39,625 bases of DNA from positions 1-39,625 of the forward strand of contig ONRS01000052.1 of assembly GCA_900320255.1 (NCBI GenBank). Reading direction: 5' to 3'. The DNA comes from an uncultured Prevotellaceae bacterium (GTDB lineage Bacteria; Bacteroidota; Bacteroidia; Bacteroidales; Bacteroidaceae). How positions within the stretch are numbered: position 1 is the first letter of the stretch; every line of letters starts with the position of its first letter. Of this stretch, positions 1 through 8,486 are shown in pieces. Under the pieces are notes generated by a model. That model did not search any database. It worked only from the letters and a program-made list of their open reading frames with translations, and had not been told where the DNA came from. The position numbers and the translations under genes are program-made.

Positions 1-1121
1 CCCTCACGCAACAAGCCTTCCATAAGAGAAAGGAATTGACCAGCTTGGGCCTTAGGTGTATATTTCTGTTGGTATTTTTCAGAAATAGTCAATAATGAGG
101 AATTATTTCTCGGAGATTTTAGAACTTCAATGATTTTATTTGCCAGTTCTCTATAATCATCAGCAGGTTCGTAATAATTTAACAGCATCATAGTGGTTTC
201 AGGAAGTGCCTCGCATTTTGTGCAAATTACGGGACAGCAATAGATGGCGGCTTCAATAGGCGTAAAGCCAAAGCCCTCATGTTGACTGCTGCTAACAAAA
301 ACTGAAGCATGTTCATAAAGATATTTAAGTTCTTCGTCCGAAATATCCTGTAGTCTTATCACACGATGTTCTATATCATTGTGTTTTATATAGGGTAATA
401 AGACATCATACCAATAATCTGTTGCCCTACCCACTAACACAATATCTTCTTTTATATTATCCTTAACCTCATTAAAGGCCTGCAGAAGGATTAACGGATT
501 TTTAAACTCTTTAAGTGTATTCACGTAGAGTATATATTTCTTCTCGTCTTGAAAAAGTTGCGGGCGAATAGATTTTTCCGTCTTCTTAATGCTATTATAA
601 ATCACTTTTATTTTATCGGATTTTACATCATATTGACTGAGAATATCTTGCTTAGTAAATTCTGATATAGCAACCACGGCATCAGCGCTATCAATAAGTT
701 GACGGTAAAAAGCACGGCTACGTATAAGTTCTTGATCCTTCTTTAGAGATAAATCCTTAAGATCATGTATAACAGAGATCTTTTTCTTTTTTGTCCTAAA
801 TGTTGTCCGTTGTTTAAGTTCGTTTAATGTTAAAACAACATCAAAGGATAAATGTGAGATTTTCCATCTATAAGCTAAATCGAACAACCAATCTTTGACA
901 CGCCAATTGATTCTTCGCCAACATGGCTTTATCCTAACAGGTATCGTGTGAAATAGCGGAAATGTTATTTGGTAATAATTCTGCAAATCTGCATTTACAA
1001 GCAGGGACACATCATTAACATGTAATTCATGAAAACCTTGAAGTAAACGGAAACCATACAAAGGGATACTTTTCGTCAACTCGTAAGGTCTGACAAAAGA
1101 CATGTCTATTAAGATTTTCAT
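1..1121 (-). CDS. Glycosyltransferase family 4, 3' end cut by window edge
   Basis: Translating the minus strand from the ATG at 1121 gives 373 codons with no stop up to base 1, so the C-terminus lies outside the window. The protein begins MKILIDMSFVRPYELTKSIP. It has a GT-B layout: an N-terminal half, a linker near ISVIHDLKDL, then a C-terminal nucleotide-sugar half with ILYVNTLKEFKNP and the EX7E signature in EGFGFTPIE, followed by CPVICTKCEALPE. That is the hallmark of GT4 enzymes, which move a sugar from an NDP- donor to a glycan acceptor on the cytoplasmic face of the membrane. It lies 28 bases downstream of the GT2 gene at 1150-2001 on the same strand and probably shares its transcript. 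It is AT-rich compared with that neighbour. Sugar and linkage cannot be told. Confidence 0.85.
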   Translation of the reverse strand, partial: MKILIDMSFVRPYELTKSIPLYGFRLLQGFHELHVNDVSLLVNADLQNYYQITFPLFHTIPVRIKPCWRRINWRVKDWLFDLAYRWKISHLSFDVVLTLNELKQRTTFRTKKKKISVIHDLKDLSLKKDQELIRSRAFYRQLIDSADAVVAISEFTKQDILSQYDVKSDKIKVIYNSIKKTEKSIRPQLFQDEKKYILYVNTLKEFKNPLILLQAFNEVKDNIKEDIVLVGRATDYWYDVLLPYIKHNDIEHRVIRLQDISDEELKYLYEHASVFVSSSQHEGFGFTPIEAAIYCCPVICTKCEALPETTMMLLNYYEPADDYRELANKIIEVLKSPRNNSSLLTISEKYQQKYTPKAQAGQFLSLMEGLLRE

Positions 1122-1149
1122 TTTATTAAAGGGTTTACAAATATTAAAC

Positions 1150-2001
1150 TTACTTGTTTTTAACCAAATTGTCTTCAGAGTCCTGATAATGTTCCGTCTT
1201 GTGGAAGATGCGAGTAATACCCTTCATCTGTATCTTTACATGATTGCAGAAGCTCTTCCACATAGACTCGTTACCAAAGGTGCCGTAACCCGTAATGGCG
1301 CGGCAACGGCTGTCGCGCACAAAGACAATCTTGCCATATTTCTTCAGGTTGAAGGCCATAGAACCGTCCTCACCACGGATGATATCTACACGATAAGGCT
1401 CCTTGCGGCCGTACTCGGCATTATAGGCAAAGACTAGTCCACGAACAGAAAGCTCTGGGCGTTTGAAGTGTTGCACCCACAGGAACATATCACGTGCCAT
1501 CTCAAACAGTCGCAGACTCAACTTGGAATGGTTTTCATCAGGGATGAATCCGTAAGTAGCCGATGCACAGGAGACACCTGGCTTCAGCAGATGGTCGAGC
1601 ATGACCTCGTAATACTGCGGAGGATAGAGTGTGTCGCTATCGACATCGAAATAGAACTTGCCCTTGGCATGTTGCAAGCCACAACGACGAGCGTAGCCGC
1701 AGGAGTGCTGATACTCCGTGTAATAGGGAATGCCTGACTTTTCATAAATCTCAGCCGTACGATCCTTGGAATCGTTATCGACGCCGATGATTTCAACCGG
1801 ATACTTACACTTAATCTCGCTGAGGGCCCACAAGCATGCCTGCAGGTGGGTTTCTTCGTTATATCCAATCACTACAATGGAGGCCAGCGGTTCTGGACTT
1901 TGGAGCTTTGCCAACCGCTCGCGGGTACCATCGATGACTTCTTGGGGAACCTCGCTGAACGGTTTACCGTAAATAGAAAGATATTTATCGTACCACGCCA
2001 T
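1150..2001 (-). CDS. Glycosyltransferase family 2
   Basis: The 283-residue protein is a GT-A fold GT2 enzyme. Seen in order: a beta-strand start ASIVVIGYNEE (about 40-50), VDNDSKDRT (74-82), the metal-binding DVDSD (119-123), and an ED pair (211-212) in RGEDGSMAF that fits the catalytic base. There is no signal peptide or clear membrane span, so it should act in the cytoplasm or loosely at the inner membrane, adding a sugar to a growing surface glycan. It is the first gene of a minus-strand pair with the GT4 gene at 1-1121. Its promoter sits back-to-back with that of the GT32 gene at 2090. It is richer in G and C than the gene downstream. The substrate is unknown. Confidence 0.88.
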   Translation of the reverse strand: MAWYDKYLSIYGKPFSEVPQEVIDGTRERLAKLQSPEPLASIVVIGYNEETHLQACLWALSEIKCKYPVEIIGVDNDSKDRTAEIYEKSGIPYYTEYQHSCGYARRCGLQHAKGKFYFDVDSDTLYPPQYYEVMLDHLLKPGVSCASATYGFIPDENHSKLSLRLFEMARDMFLWVQHFKRPELSVRGLVFAYNAEYGRKEPYRVDIIRGEDGSMAFNLKKYGKIVFVRDSRCRAITGYGTFGNESMWKSFCNHVKIQMKGITRIFHKTEHYQDSEDNLVKNK

Positions 2002-2017
2002 AGTATATTATTTTCTG

Positions 2018-2049
2018 CAAAAATAATAATAAAATTTTGAAATATCAAC
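2018..2049 (-). promoter_or_regulatory. Promoter of the 2001/1121 glycosyltransferase pair
   Basis: On the minus strand the -7 box TATTTTTG (2018-2025) is preceded after 20 bases by GTTG (2046-2049), a weak match to the Bacteroidota -33 TTTG. The box ends 16 bases before the ATG at 2001. Confidence 0.5.
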
Positions 2050-2066
2050 TTTTCTTGCTATTTTTG
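2036..2066 (+). promoter_or_regulatory. Promoter of the 2090 glycosyltransferase operon
   Basis: TTTG (2036-2039), a 19-base spacer, then TATTTTTG (2059-2066): an exact match to the Bacteroidota primary-sigma consensus. It overlaps the divergent minus-strand promoter at 2018-2049, so the two polymerases probably compete. Confidence 0.8.
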
Positions 2067-2089
2067 CAAAAAATATTGAACAAAACATC

Positions 2090-2860
2090 ATGATACCTAA
2101 GATTCTGCACTTATGTTGGCTCAGTGGCGACGCCTATCCCGCCAAGATTGCGAAGTGTATTGATTCATGGAAGAGAATCATGCCCGACTACGAAATCGTA
2201 TTGTGGGACACCAAGCGCTTTGACCTTGACAAATCACCTTGGGTGAAACAGGCGTTCGAAAAGAAAAAGTATGCCTTCGCCGCTGACTATATCCGTTTCT
2301 ATGCGCTCAACGAAATGGGAGGTATCTATCTTGACTCAGATGTAGAAGTGCTGAAGCGTTTTGATGACTTCCTTGACCTACCCTACTTCGTGGGGGCAGA
2401 GAAAGCTGGCACTCCCGAAGCGGCTATCATGGGTGCTGAAAAGGGGTGTGACTGGATCAAGCAATGTCTGGACTACTACGACGGCAGACCCTTTGTCAAG
2501 GCGGATAATAGCCTTGACATCCGCAAGTTGCCTGAAATTATGGACGAGCAAATTAAGAAGCTTAAACCCATCCGTGTGCTTTCATTAGAAGAGAGCAAGA
2601 ACGTGAGGACTTTCGACTTCGAGAAGGAAGTGCTAGTACTCAACGATGCCTATTTCTCCCCGAAGGTCTTTGATTCTCGTGAGGTGGAACTGACACCCTA
2701 TACCTATGCCATACACCACTACCAGAATTCGTGGTTCTCACCCAAGGCGAAGGCCTACTACCGCTTCCGTACCTTTATGATACGAATCTTTGGCTATAAC
2801 TTCATCCGTAAGGCAGAGTGTGTCTTGATGCCCTGGAAGTTCAAGAACAACCCGTCATAA
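2090..2860 (+). CDS. GT32-type sugar transferase with DXD motif
   Basis: The 256-residue protein starts MIPKILHLCWLSG, the usual opening of the Gly_transf_sug/OCH1-like family (GT32). It carries the family block ADYIRFYALNEMGGIYLDSD (about 65-84), whose DSD (82-84) binds the metal-nucleotide sugar, and a C-terminal HHYQNSW typical of the same family. It has no signal peptide, so it is probably a cytoplasmic enzyme working on lipid-linked glycan intermediates. The stop is 8 bases before the next GT2 start (2869), so the two genes are co-transcribed from the promoter at 2036-2066. Family members often transfer mannose or galactose, but the sugar here is not known. Confidence 0.88.
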   Translation: MIPKILHLCWLSGDAYPAKIAKCIDSWKRIMPDYEIVLWDTKRFDLDKSPWVKQAFEKKKYAFAADYIRFYALNEMGGIYLDSDVEVLKRFDDFLDLPYFVGAEKAGTPEAAIMGAEKGCDWIKQCLDYYDGRPFVKADNSLDIRKLPEIMDEQIKKLKPIRVLSLEESKNVRTFDFEKEVLVLNDAYFSPKVFDSREVELTPYTYAIHHYQNSWFSPKAKAYYRFRTFMIRIFGYNFIRKAECVLMPWKFKNNPS

Positions 2861-2868
2861 GCTCTCAC

Positions 2869-3855
2869 ATGGATTTAAGCATCATCGTTCCAGTATATAA
2901 CGTAGAAAAATACGTCCAGCCTTGTCTGGAGAGCATTCTCCGGCAGGGTCTTGACGAACAACGTTATGAAATTATTATTGTGAACGATGGCTGCACGGAC
3001 CATAGTATGGATATGATAGCCGACCTCATTGACGAACACTCCAACATCTCCATCATTAATCAGGAAAACCAGAGCCTGTCAGTTGCCCGCAACAACGGCA
3101 TTGCCAAGGCCAAGGGAGAATACATCCTAATGCCCGACAGCGACGACCTGCTCATTGACGGCAGTCTGTCTGTCTTGTTAGAGAAGGCTATTGAAACGAA
3201 AGCAGATTTAGTTGTTGCTGACTTTCTAGAAATGAATGACGAAGAAATAGAAAACATCAAGAGCATTCCACAACCAGAGGATTTTTTCAAAGAAAAGACT
3301 GGTGAGGAACTGTTCTTGGAAGATTTGAGTCCCTATCAATGTTATGTATGGCGCACACTCTTTAAGAGAGACTTTCTATGCGCCCACCAGTTATCCTTTG
3401 TTCCAGGCGTCTGTTACCAAGACGTACCTTTCACACATGAATGCTATATTAAAGCAGGAAAATGTCTAAGAACACATCGGTTACTAAATATTTACAGAAG
3501 ACAAAGAGCTGGTTCTGCCAGTTTTTCCTTTAGCAAAAAAAAGGCTATGGATTTCTGCACAGTCATTGCAAGAACATGGAAACTTACACATATTAAAGAC
3601 TTATCCCCCAAGGTCCAGGAAAAACTTAGAAATGACGTTTACATCTCATTCTCAGCATTTAGTTACGATGTCCTGCATGGCATCAAAGATTCTTCGTTTA
3701 GGCTTCAACTACTCAGACATCTAAAAAAAGATGCACCTGATTTGGCTTTCACAAATGGAACTAAAGAAAAAATACTTTCTTTCCTATTCAGGAATCTCCC
3801 TCAGCTTTATTTTCCGTTCCTCTGGTGCAACGTAAAAATCCATCAATTAAAATAA
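2869..3855 (+). CDS. Glycosyltransferase family 2, copy A of a duplicated module
   Basis: I start this at the ATG at 2869, because SIIVPVYNVEKY at its N-terminus is where GT2 proteins normally begin; an upstream in-frame ATG at 2818 lies inside the previous gene. That gives 328 residues. Seen: VNDGCTDHS (about 38-46), LSVARNNGIAKAKGEYI, and DSDD (90-93) for metal binding. The protein aligns along its whole length with the one at 5143-6105 (shared blocks include SIIVPVYNVE, KQGLDE-like RQGLDE, DSDDLLI, and AGKC-R). Its last 9 bases overlap the convergent GT4 gene at 3847-5013. The first third is more GC-rich than the rest, which may mean a mosaic origin. Acceptor and donor are unknown. Confidence 0.88.
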   Translation: MDLSIIVPVYNVEKYVQPCLESILRQGLDEQRYEIIIVNDGCTDHSMDMIADLIDEHSNISIINQENQSLSVARNNGIAKAKGEYILMPDSDDLLIDGSLSVLLEKAIETKADLVVADFLEMNDEEIENIKSIPQPEDFFKEKTGEELFLEDLSPYQCYVWRTLFKRDFLCAHQLSFVPGVCYQDVPFTHECYIKAGKCLRTHRLLNIYRRQRAGSASFSFSKKKAMDFCTVIARTWKLTHIKDLSPKVQEKLRNDVYISFSAFSYDVLHGIKDSSFRLQLLRHLKKDAPDLAFTNGTKEKILSFLFRNLPQLYFPFLWCNVKIHQLK

Positions 3856-5013
3856 GCTGGTGACTTTTCCTTTTACTAGATTTTCAAAAAAGTTTTTCCA
3901 CTGATTCATAACGACATTAATTTTAAAGAATTCAGCACGATGGACTCCAGCTTTTGAAAAAGAACGGCGCATTTCAGGATTATCAATTAAACGATTGATT
4001 CTATCAGCTAATGCAAGTTTATTTCCATCTGGGACAAAAAAACCACATTTATTGTTTTTGATAATCGTCCTAGGACCATACGGACAATCAAAAGCCACAC
4101 ACGGAACACCTATGCGCAACGCTTCCAATATTGCTAAAGAGAATCCCTCAAAATGTGATGATGATACTAGTATTGAGCTTTTCGCATACTCCTCATGAAT
4201 ATCTGACGTAAATGGATGTATCTCTATACAATTACTTTGATTCAGCTCTTGAATCTGTTTTTTCAATTCTCCTTCTAAGGTTCCTTCACCAAAAATATCC
4301 AGTTTCCAATCAGGGTGTTGTTTTGAAACAATAGCCCATGCATTTATTAAGCGGTCAAAGCCCTTCACCCATTCTAAGCGTCCCACAGCAATAACCCTTT
4401 TAGCACTTACATCACTCCGTCGGTTGACTGACAATGACGAAAAATTACGTATAACCATTACACGATTTGCTCTTCTCCATGCATACGCGTCTCCATCTGT
4501 CAGGGTAACAACAACATCTGCATAACGCTCAACTGTCCTGAAATAAAACTTCCTATATAATACCATATACATCTTCACAAGAAATGAGCGTCCAAGCCCC
4601 TCATTGGAAAGTGTAAATAGTCGTGGTTCATGAGCCTCTACCACTTTTTTGGCCCTGCAATTTATCTTGCAAATAACATCTGCGCGAAAGTAACTTGTAC
4701 AAATCAAGATATCGGGATCAATACGAAATACTTCCTGCAACAACTCTCTTCTTAAAGCTTGATTAAGATTTCTTTTGACCCATAATCTATATGGATACGG
4801 GTATTGATACTGTGAATAGAACGGAACATGCAAATATATTTGAGAAACTTTGTCTGAAAGAGGATAGGCATTCACATCACCTTCACATTGGTAACAGCAG
4901 ATTACAGATACCTCATAACCGAAATGAGACGCCAGATAATTCATTTTTTCGATTATGATTCTTTCAGCTCCTCCCTTGCTTGCAAGAGTATCAATTACAT
5001 ATGTAATCCTCAT
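3847..5013 (-). CDS. Glycosyltransferase family 4, copy A of a duplicated module
   Basis: The start is taken at 5013 (MRITYVIDTLASKGGAERII) since GT4 enzymes begin with this strand and GGAER loop; an upstream in-frame ATG at 5058 would add 15 residues lying on the promoter box. The 388-residue protein shows ADVVVTLTDGDAYAW, VIAVGRLEWVKGFDRL (about 207-222), LDIFGEGTLEGEL and the EX7E motif EGFSLAILE (289-297), then CVAFDCPYGP. It is a retaining GT-B sugar transferase by family. It is a close paralogue of the protein at 6093-7247: the segments ASKGGAER, FGYEV, ADVVVTLT, KRVIAVGRLEW and GFDRLINAW are shared. It faces the GT2 gene at 2869-3855 and overlaps it by 9 bases. Confidence 0.88.
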   Translation of the reverse strand: MRITYVIDTLASKGGAERIIIEKMNYLASHFGYEVSVICCYQCEGDVNAYPLSDKVSQIYLHVPFYSQYQYPYPYRLWVKRNLNQALRRELLQEVFRIDPDILICTSYFRADVICKINCRAKKVVEAHEPRLFTLSNEGLGRSFLVKMYMVLYRKFYFRTVERYADVVVTLTDGDAYAWRRANRVMVIRNFSSLSVNRRSDVSAKRVIAVGRLEWVKGFDRLINAWAIVSKQHPDWKLDIFGEGTLEGELKKQIQELNQSNCIEIHPFTSDIHEEYAKSSILVSSSHFEGFSLAILEALRIGVPCVAFDCPYGPRTIIKNNKCGFFVPDGNKLALADRINRLIDNPEMRRSFSKAGVHRAEFFKINVVMNQWKNFFENLVKGKVTSLF

Positions 5014-5055
5014 GTTTATTTGTGAAAATCGAAAAACGATTGCTTTTTTATGCCA

Positions 5056-5085
5056 CAAAAATAATCAAATATTTTGGTATTCAAA
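5056..5085 (-). promoter_or_regulatory. Promoter of the GT4 gene ending at 3847
   Basis: Minus strand: TTTG (5082-5085), 18-base spacer, TATTTTTG (5056-5063). The box is 42 bases from the ATG at 5013. It supports the shorter start, because the longer ORF would begin almost on the -7 box. Confidence 0.7.
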
Positions 5086-5103
5086 CATTTATTCTTACTT
5101 TTG
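5073..5103 (+). promoter_or_regulatory. Promoter of the GT2 gene at 5143
   Basis: TTTG (5073-5076), exact 19-base spacer, TACTTTTG (5096-5103). It interleaves with the divergent promoter at 5056-5085. Confidence 0.8.
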
Positions 5104-5142
5104 CACTAGATTATTAAAGTTTTTTTGTAAAAATTGTTATAA

Positions 5143-6105
5143 ATGGCTATAAAACTAAGCATTATCGTTCCAGTTTATAATGTGGAAGAGTACATTCGTC
5201 CCTGTGTTGAAAGCATCTTCAAGCAAGGGCTTGACGAAAGTACGTATGAAGTAATCCTTGTCAACGACGGAACAAAAGACAATAGTTTTGGAGTCATTGA
5301 AGATATCGTCAATAGTCACAGCAACATCCTCATCGTTGAGCAGAAGAATCAAGGACTATCTGCCGCACGCAATACAGGCATGACAAAAGCCTCTGGAGAC
5401 TACATCCTGTTTCTGGATTCTGACGACCTTCTCATCGAAAACACATTGGGAAAGCTAACGGCAGCATTAAGCAGCAGTTCGCCCGACATACTGTATGCCG
5501 GCTTCGTCAAAATGACCAATGAAGAAATTGACACCAGGAAAATGGTAGCGCAGGAAGAATGTATCTGTCGTGAAACAACAGGAAGGAATAGTTTTCTCGA
5601 AGACTATAATGCCCGTGAGTGTTACGCATGGAGAGCATTTTACAAAAGGGCGTTTCTGGAAGAAAAACAACTTAGCTTCATTCCTGGCATCTATTTTGAA
5701 GACGTACCCTTTACAACTGAGTGTCATCTGGCAGCAGGAAAATGTATCAGGACTGACTACACCTTTTATATATATAGGCAACGCCCAGGGTCTATTGTCT
5801 CTGTCATCAACAAGAAGAAGGTCATGGACTTCCACCACGTCATAGCACGTCTATGGGAACTCAGGCAGAAAAGACTGACACCTGCAGAGGACCATCAACT
5901 GATGGATGCCATTTCCACGACTTTTAGCATTGAGATGTGGTTCGTGTCCCACACACCAGAACTCTATGCGGATAGAAAAGAGATTTTGGACGATTTGAAG
6001 AAAAGAGTCCCAAACCTTTCATTTAGTGGAAGCCTGAAAAATAGAATCAAATCCATACTATTCAAGTATGCTCCTACGCTCTGCGTGAAACTTCATGCTC
6101 GCTGA
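5143..6105 (+). CDS. Glycosyltransferase family 2, copy B of a duplicated module
   Basis: The 320-residue GT2 enzyme begins MAIKLSIIVPVYNVEEYIRP. It shows VNDGTKDNS (about 40-48), LSAARNTGMTKASGDYI, and the metal-binding DSDD (92-95) followed by LLIENTLGKL. The C-terminal part with AFYKRAFLEEKQLSF, EDVPFTTECHLAAGKC and YIYRQRPGS is the same extension seen in the copy at 2869-3855, so the two proteins are full-length homologues and probably act at related steps. It has its own promoter (5073-5103). Its final 13 bases overlap the convergent GT4 gene at 6093-7247, mirroring the arrangement of copy A. Specific sugar unknown. Confidence 0.9.
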   Translation: MAIKLSIIVPVYNVEEYIRPCVESIFKQGLDESTYEVILVNDGTKDNSFGVIEDIVNSHSNILIVEQKNQGLSAARNTGMTKASGDYILFLDSDDLLIENTLGKLTAALSSSSPDILYAGFVKMTNEEIDTRKMVAQEECICRETTGRNSFLEDYNARECYAWRAFYKRAFLEEKQLSFIPGIYFEDVPFTTECHLAAGKCIRTDYTFYIYRQRPGSIVSVINKKKVMDFHHVIARLWELRQKRLTPAEDHQLMDAISTTFSIEMWFVSHTPELYADRKEILDDLKKRVPNLSFSGSLKNRIKSILFKYAPTLCVKLHAR

Positions 6106-7247
6106 CTGACAAGCTCTTCTACTAAGGCCTTCCAACGGGCCATCACCACATCCTGATTGAATATCTTTGCACGTTCAATAGAAGCATGGGAGAACGAGCT
6201 ACGCAGATTGTCATCCTCTATCAGATGACACAACTTCTCTGCAAAGCCAGGAACATCACCATCCTTGACAACATAGCCATTCACATTGTCAGCGACCACA
6301 TCACTAGGGCCAAACGGGCAATCAAAGGTTACACAAGGAAGACCATTATGCATAGCTTCCAGCAAGACAAGGCCGAAACCCTCAAAACGGGAAGACAAGG
6401 CAAAGATGGAGCTGTCCGAATATTCTTGACTAATATTCGATGTAAACGAATGTATCTCCGCATGACTCAAGCCAAGACTGGCAATCTGCTGCTTGAGGCA
6501 CGTCTCAAGTGAACCTGAACCGAAAATGTCCAATTGCCAGTCTGGATGTTGTCGGCTGACAATAACCCATGCATTAATCAAACGGTCAAAGCCCTTCTGC
6601 CACTCCAACCGGCCTACGGCAATAACCCTTTTGGACTTACAGTTGCTCAGTTTAACAACAGGCATAACTGTAAAGTTTGGAATAACCTCAACACGTTTGG
6701 CCTTCATCCACTCTTTGGCATCACCGTTCGTCAACGTCACTACCACATCAGCTTTCTTCTCTATTCTTCGGAAATAGCGACCACGATAATATTTCATATA
6801 CAATCGTGAGAAGAACGAACGGCTCAACCCTTTATCTGACATCGTAAAGATACGGGCCTCATGCGACTCAACTATTTTTACGGCCCTGCATTTGATTCCA
6901 CAAACCAAGTCCGCATTAAAATAGCCTAAACCAACCAGCACATCGGGATCGATTCGCTGGACGGCAACTGTCAGTTCGTTCTTCAATCGGCGGTAGATAG
7001 AATACTTAACCCATAAACGCATGGGATATCGGTAATGATATTGTTCATAATAGTGAATGCTCAGATTCACCTGATTAACCTTGTCAGACAAATAATACAC
7101 ATTGGGGTCAGTCTGTGTGTTTTGGAAACAGGTAATCACATAGACCTCGTAGCCGAAGTGTTCAGCCATGTAGTTCATCTTGTCCGAGAGGATTCTCTCT
7201 GCTCCTCCTTTACTTGCCAAGGAATCTATTACATAAACAATTTTCAT
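6093..7247 (-). CDS. Glycosyltransferase family 4, copy B of a duplicated module
   Basis: The 384-residue GT-B protein begins MKIVYVIDSLASKGGAERIL and carries VVTLTNGDAKEW, VIAVGRLEWQKGFDRL (about 208-223), LDIFGSGSLET and the EX7E motif EGFGLVLLE (289-297) with GLPCVTFDCPFGPSDVV. By family it is a retaining sugar transferase acting at the cytoplasmic face of the inner membrane. It is paralogous to the protein at 3847-5013 over its whole length. It follows the GT4 gene at 7260-8402 after 12 bases on the same strand, so it is probably read from that gene's promoter, whereas copy A has its own promoter. It overlaps the 3' end of the GT2 gene at 5143-6105 by 13 bases. Confidence 0.9.
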   Translation of the reverse strand: MKIVYVIDSLASKGGAERILSDKMNYMAEHFGYEVYVITCFQNTQTDPNVYYLSDKVNQVNLSIHYYEQYHYRYPMRLWVKYSIYRRLKNELTVAVQRIDPDVLVGLGYFNADLVCGIKCRAVKIVESHEARIFTMSDKGLSRSFFSRLYMKYYRGRYFRRIEKKADVVVTLTNGDAKEWMKAKRVEVIPNFTVMPVVKLSNCKSKRVIAVGRLEWQKGFDRLINAWVIVSRQHPDWQLDIFGSGSLETCLKQQIASLGLSHAEIHSFTSNISQEYSDSSIFALSSRFEGFGLVLLEAMHNGLPCVTFDCPFGPSDVVADNVNGYVVKDGDVPGFAEKLCHLIEDDNLRSSFSHASIERAKIFNQDVVMARWKALVEELVSQRA

Positions 7248-7259
7248 AGGATTGAAGAA

Positions 7260-8402
7260 TTATTTTGACAATGCCAAATTAAGTACTTTCTCCATTTGCA
7301 CCTTCCATGACAGATGCTCCACCGTCTTGCGGATTTCTGACGGTACAAAATGATGACTATCAATAAAAGCCAATACCTTATTAATATTAATAGGAGACTC
7401 ATCTGCCGGTGCTTTCATGATATAAGGCTGATGGTCAAAATCTGAATCACACTCAGAATAGATGAAAGGAATACCACGACTGGCATATTCTCGATTCTTC
7501 AAAGTCTTGATATGGGTGATACCACTACGATGACGCGCCAGACTACCCACAGCGAAACAACACTGGTTGAAGACATCGTTCAGTTCATCAGCATACATCG
7601 AGCCGTGAAAAATGACATAGTCCTTAATTCCATACTGGTCTATGTAAGTCTTGAAACCCGGTGCACGACTGGAACCAAACATTTCAGGATCCCATACAGC
7701 ACCTACAATATGGAAATAGACCTTTCGCTGGGGTTTCTGCTGGTAATACTCTCCCAATCCATGAATGAAACGGTCAAACCCGTGCCATGTATGCACCTCA
7801 GCAACAGCGATAACATGTACCTCATCCAGAGGGTGGTCAACAGGCTTATGCAGAGGTATGACATCCAAATCAACACCATTGCTGATGTTGATGGTTTGCT
7901 GGCCAAAGATTTCCTCGGCATCTGAGAACGTGACAACAGCATCCATCTGTTTTGCCATTCTGTTTCGGAACAACTGGTCAATGAACAATCCTATTTTTTT
8001 ATCCCACGGATAACCCTTGAACTCCTCGTCATACGGATAGGTAGGAATCTCCTGCACGCAGCAGATACCTGCCTTTTTCAAACGCGAGAACAAATGTATC
8101 AACCAAGGGGAGGCGTTTTGGTAATTACGCGAATAAACAAACTCTATTCCATTCGAAATGCAATAATCGGCAATACAACCATAACTCATGCGTTGACGAA
8201 TGCCAGCAAAAGCACCTCTTCCATAGTCTTTAATGACTTCATTATCAACAAAGCGACAAAGGTGTTTGTCTTCTGAATAGCTATAGGAGCAGACATGTAC
8301 TTCGTGGCCATTCTGCCGAAGACCTTTTATCTGGGCAAGCATCTTCTTGCTGATGCCGCTTGCTTCCTCAAATCCATGATATGTCAGAAAAAGAATTTTC
8401 AT
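7260..8402 (-). CDS. Glycosyltransferase family 4-like protein
   Basis: The ATG at 8402 is chosen (MKILFLTYHGFEEASGISKK), giving 380 residues. The longer in-frame ORF to 8438 would start upstream of a perfect -7 box, so it cannot be the real start if that promoter is used. The layout is GT-B: an N-terminal half with QIKGLRQNGHEVHVCSY, then AVVTFSDAEE, ISNGVDLDVIPL, VIAVAEVHTWHGFDRFIHGL, IVGAVWDP, and SLARHRSGITHIKTLKNREY, ASRGIPFIYSE. The LK-REY-x-SRGIPFI block replaces the textbook EX7E and is seen in a subset of GT4-like proteins. It is the first gene of a pair with the GT4 gene at 6093-7247. Sugar unknown. Confidence 0.8.
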   Translation of the reverse strand: MKILFLTYHGFEEASGISKKMLAQIKGLRQNGHEVHVCSYSYSEDKHLCRFVDNEVIKDYGRGAFAGIRQRMSYGCIADYCISNGIEFVYSRNYQNASPWLIHLFSRLKKAGICCVQEIPTYPYDEEFKGYPWDKKIGLFIDQLFRNRMAKQMDAVVTFSDAEEIFGQQTINISNGVDLDVIPLHKPVDHPLDEVHVIAVAEVHTWHGFDRFIHGLGEYYQQKPQRKVYFHIVGAVWDPEMFGSSRAPGFKTYIDQYGIKDYVIFHGSMYADELNDVFNQCCFAVGSLARHRSGITHIKTLKNREYASRGIPFIYSECDSDFDHQPYIMKAPADESPININKVLAFIDSHHFVPSEIRKTVEHLSWKVQMEKVLNLALSK

Positions 8403-8408
8403 TTGGTG

Positions 8409-8439
8409 CAAAGATATACATTTTTTTCTAATTATCAAA
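8409..8439 (-). promoter_or_regulatory. Promoter abutting the start of the GT4-like gene at 8402
   Basis: Minus strand: TTTG (8436-8439), exact 19-base spacer, TATCTTTG (8409-8416). Only 6 bases separate the box from the ATG at 8402, so the transcript should be leaderless or nearly so. Confidence 0.8.
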
Positions 8440-8445
8440 AAAAGT

Positions 8446-8477
8446 CTTGCATATATTCGAATAAATGATTATTTTTG
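8446..8477 (+). promoter_or_regulatory. Promoter of the GT4 gene at 8487
   Basis: CTTG (8446-8449, a weak -33), 20-base spacer, TATTTTTG (8470-8477). The box ends 9 bases before the ATG at 8487, again implying a very short leader. Confidence 0.55.
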
Positions 8478-8486
8478 CGAACGATT

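Noticed and set aside
2818-2868. Upstream ATG start for GT2 copy A
   Set aside because: It lies in the end of the GT32 gene and adds residues before the normal GT2 N-terminal strand.
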